NCBI RefSeq assembly: GCF_000213175.1
Contig: NW_009799179.1
Span: 8,013,566-8,077,565 of the forward strand
DNA: 64,000 nt
Source of the DNA: Neurospora tetrasperma FGSC 2508
Lineage: Eukaryota > Ascomycota > Sordariomycetes > Sordariales > Sordariaceae
Direction of reading: 5' to 3'
The notes beneath the pieces were generated by a model. The model was not told the origin of the DNA and ran no database searches. It saw only the letters and a list, made by a program, of their open reading frames with translations. This document shows, piece after piece, positions 61,080 through 64,000 of this stretch. Both the position numbers and the translations under genes were made by a program. Every line of letters starts with the position of its first letter. Position 1 is the first letter of the stretch.

Positions 61080-61084
61080 TATAT
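61080..61084. repeat. Target-site duplication, right copy (TATAT)
   Basis: Matches 55318-55322. In AT-rich DNA a five-base match is weak alone, but it sits exactly at both LTR ends. Confidence 0.65.
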
Positions 61085-62990
61085 TACTATTTAATAATAT
61101 AGGGAAGATTTTTAAAATATTTATAGTTAAAAGGTTTATATAGGTAGCCGAAGAGTTTAACCTCCTACCGGAGGGCTAAATAGGTAATTAGGTAAGCTAT
61201 TTAATAATATTTATAATTTAGGTAGTTACCGATACGGTATATACGGTTTAGAAATTTGGAGTTATAATGTTCTTTATATTCTTCGATTTAAAGAGAGCGT
61301 TTAATAGAATTAATTATAAGTAATTTCTATATACTTTATAGAAAATATAGTTCCTAATATAGATTATTAAATAAGTAGTAAATTTTATCGCCGGTAGAAG
61401 AAGATTCCTCTTCTTCAATAATAAAATATCCCGCCCTTATACTATTATTATAAATATACCCTAAAATTCCCCCTTCTTTTTTATTTTATTTATCCTCTTT
61501 ATTACTCTATTATATTAGAAATTAGTAATAATCCCGAATATAATTACTATCGGTTTCGCAAATAATACTAATATTATTATAATAGTACGTACTATCGAAG
61601 AGAATTGCCGGACTTTATAGGCAATATAGGAAATATATTTAAAATAGGTAGGGGCAAAAGGAATAGAGTTTGAAGTAAGTAAAATAGAATTAATATATTT
61701 TATATAAATAAGGGTATTAAGGACGGAAATGTTTTAATTTAGGGACGTAGTATTTTAATTAATAGAATTTATAAGATTCTTAGGGGTTTAGTAAAATTAT
61801 AAATTTAATTACCGGGCTTATACGGAAGTAGTAAAGTAGAAGATAAAAATTTAAATAAATATATTTATAAAATTAATTATAAAAATATAAGGTTATTCCT
61901 TTATTTGAGTAAAGGAAATATATATTAAATATATTTATAGTACTATTATATATAGAGCTTTAGTATTCTATTAGCCGACTAAAGTCTATAGGAAATTATA
62001 GGGGATTATAATTAAATTAGTGAAATATTAGATTAAATATTTAAAAGTTATTACTAGGGTATATAAAATTACGCTAGTATAGAACTTAGAAATAGAAACC
62101 TTTTATCCGCCGTTTAATTTCTATTTTAATAAAAGGGTTCGGGCTTTTAAAAAGAGGTTTACCCGGACGGACTACATAAAGTTCGTTCGGGGGATTATAA
62201 TTTAGGTTATTAATTATATTTAAATATAAAGGGCTAAAAGTTAATTATCTATTAATAAATTAAAGAGTAGTATAATTAAAGTTTAGTAGGCTAAAGTATA
62301 AATTCCGATAGAGAAATTGCTAATAATTATAGCTAATTCCCTTTTGGAATTAGCGACCCTATTATTACTATTATAAGTCTTAGAATTAATAATTACTAAC
62401 CGAAAGGAATAATTGGAAGATATAACGAATTGAAAATAGGTATTATACTATAATTATTATTTAACGGTAATAATAATTAAATTAGATTGATAATATAAAT
62501 TTACTATTGCCGATTTTAATTTTAAATTTAGTAGTAAAACTATTTAACAATATATAGTTAGTACGAAGAAGAAAAGAAAAAAACGTTGAACATTAGAGGA
62601 AAATAAGAATAAATTATATTTATTAACTAAAGTGAAAAGTTCCTTCCTAATTTAAATTAGGACGGAAGTTATTAAACTCCGTACTTTCTTCTTTCGGAGG
62701 AAAGTGCCGGATATTTAAATATTTATTTATATTTACGGGTTTAAAAAGGAGACTTTCGTTTATATTATTTTAAATTATTTTAATATAGAAATTCTCTTCT
62801 AATTGGACTTTAATAATTAGTTATTAATAAGAGAGGAATTTTAGGAGTATTTAAATAATAGAATTAAAATTAAAAAAATCCTATTATAAATATTAAAATT
62901 AAATAAATTAAGGGAGTATTATTTGGTAATTGGATTAGAGGAGGAATAGTATAAGAAAATTATAAAATATTTCTAAGAAGGGAACAAATT
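61080..62990 (+). mobile_element. LINE retrotransposon, 3' part
   Basis: Continues the reverse transcriptase cut at 55322. It reads NNIGKIFKIFIVKRF (the RPISLL...GK block), then FFDLKRAFNRINY (~61280), then FANNTNIIIIVRTIEEN (~61555), where the FADD catalytic aspartates are now asparagine. A C-terminal domain follows to ~62990 with RTEVIKLRTFFFRRKVPDI, typical of the LINE end that precedes a Cys/His cluster. Many TAA/TAG stops interrupt it. Confidence 0.7.
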
Positions 62991-64000
62991 ATTAATAATA
63001 TTAGAATAATAGGATAGGGGATAAGGAGGAGACGATTATATTAATTATAAGTACTATTTAAATTATAATTATAGTAAGAACTGGAATACTATTTAATTAG
63101 TATTTAATTACGTTTAAGAAGTTCTTCGAATAGCGTTATTATACGAATTTAGTTTGCGGTAATTTTATAACGTTATTAAACCTAATTTTCGTTTATAATA
63201 GGGCGGCTGGGGGTATTAAGGGCTATAGGGTTAGTAGGGGTAATATTTTTACTATTAGAACCGGAGATTATATAAATAGAAGTAAAAATACTATTATTAT
63301 TTAATATAATATATATAAGAGTAATTATACTACTATTAGAATTAAAAATAATATAGATAGGATTTATAGTACTATTACTAAAAAGAAAGGGGGTATAGTT
63401 ATAATAAACGTTTCTTATAATTACTTTATAGTAGCCCTTCTACTAAAAGATAGTAATATTATAATATAGGGTGCGGGGAAGATTATTAAAATTATTAGGA
63501 AGATTATCTTATATTAAACGTTTATATATACATTTAGTAAAATAATTAATAATACGAATAGAAGAGTCTAATTTTTAATTAAATTTAGCCGGGCTATTTA
63601 ATATTATAGTAATAACTGCCGATTAAATAGTATTACGGGTATTATAAAGGCCAGTAGGAATATTTAATATATATTAATTAATAGTGAAAATATAGGTTGC
63701 GTTTTGGGAGTTAGTAATTAAAAGTAGAGGTTAATTAAAGACGAAGGATAAGAAAAGGAAGGATAAGAAGTTTATTAGAAGTTAAAACGAAGTAAGTTTT
63801 ATTAGTAATAATTTTACGAAAGTTATTAGGAAAAGCGGGGCTTCTAATTAATTTTCGGAAATATAGTAAAATTTAAAGTATAATATAAATGAGGGATTTT
63901 ATAAATAATACTAAATAGGTTAGTATATAAATTAAAAATAATAGAAGGGGTAATTATATTAATTTTAAAGGGCTATAAAGTCTAAATTATTACGAAGGAT
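62991..64000. other. Unresolved AT-rich relic DNA at the right edge
   Basis: RIP-type composition continues. No protein motif was readable in either strand, and the island runs out of the window. Confidence 0.4.

Larger units (their letters stand above)
42850..64000. repeat. AT-rich RIP-mutated transposon island
   Basis: From ~42850, and fully from ~43150, the sequence is dominated by TpA, with CpA and TpG nearly absent over kilobases, while CpG, CpC and GpG remain. This is the mark of repeat-induced point mutation (C to T at CpA on either strand), not of CpG deamination. No intact gene lies in it; readable protein motifs are full of stops and RIP-type substitutions. In Neurospora such islands are DNA-methylated, H3K9me3 heterochromatin. 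The island continues past the right edge. Confidence 0.93.

Noticed and set aside
42850-64000. Island as mitochondrial DNA or a centromere core
   Set aside because: The content is recognisable nuclear retrotransposons. A centromere remains possible, but nothing in the sequence shows it.
1-64000. CRISPR array or bacterial-type operons
   Set aside because: No regularly spaced short repeats with unique spacers; gene structure is eukaryotic.

Overview
The window is nuclear DNA of a filamentous ascomycete, most likely a Neurospora or a close Sordariales relative. Three things point there. The protein genes carry short introns of about 47-110 nt with GTRNGT donors and CTAAC/CTGAC branch sites. The gene set is fungal. 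The last 21 kb shows an extreme repeat-induced point mutation (RIP) signature: CpA and TpG are almost gone, TpA is very high and CpG is kept. The species call is inference; no alignment could be run.

Layout: 1-42.85 kb is ordinary gene-bearing DNA. It holds the 3' end of a beta-decarboxylating dehydrogenase (1-68), mitochondrial EF-G (minus), a GPI-anchored yapsin-like aspartic protease (minus), a bHLH transcription factor with about 10 kb of gene-free DNA upstream (minus), a tRNA-Gly(UCC), a small two-helix membrane protein, a mitochondrial two-RRM RNA-binding protein, the peroxisomal import receptor PEX5, a REX-type RNA exonuclease, a Mis18-like kinetochore protein, a SET/MYND protein, prefoldin subunit 5 and a KH-like protein of unknown function. 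I rebuilt exon-intron structures; all intron phases close. The genes are mostly housekeeping (organelle translation and RNA, protein folding, peroxisome import, RNA processing, chromatin) and are not an operon-like pathway. Several are convergent or divergent pairs.

42.85-64 kb is a gene-free, AT-rich, RIP-degraded transposon graveyard. Readable relics are a Ty1/copia element (minus, ~43.5-46.9 kb), a gag/protease retroelement (plus, ~47.4-49.5 kb), a gypsy integrase tail (minus, ~51.2-51.97 kb) and a LINE (plus, ~52.0-63.0 kb). The LINE reverse transcriptase is split by a nested Ty3/gypsy element (minus, 55323-61079) with two 233-bp LTRs and a TATAT target duplication.

Most interesting points: an initiator ATG split by an intron, a GC-AG intron that is the only in-phase solution in the Mis18-like gene, an in-frame TGA inside the KH-like gene, a 68-codon open frame directly after the PEX5 stop, a MITE-like element with nested inverted repeats whose arms differ only as RIP would make them, and the nested-insertion chronology in the RIP island.
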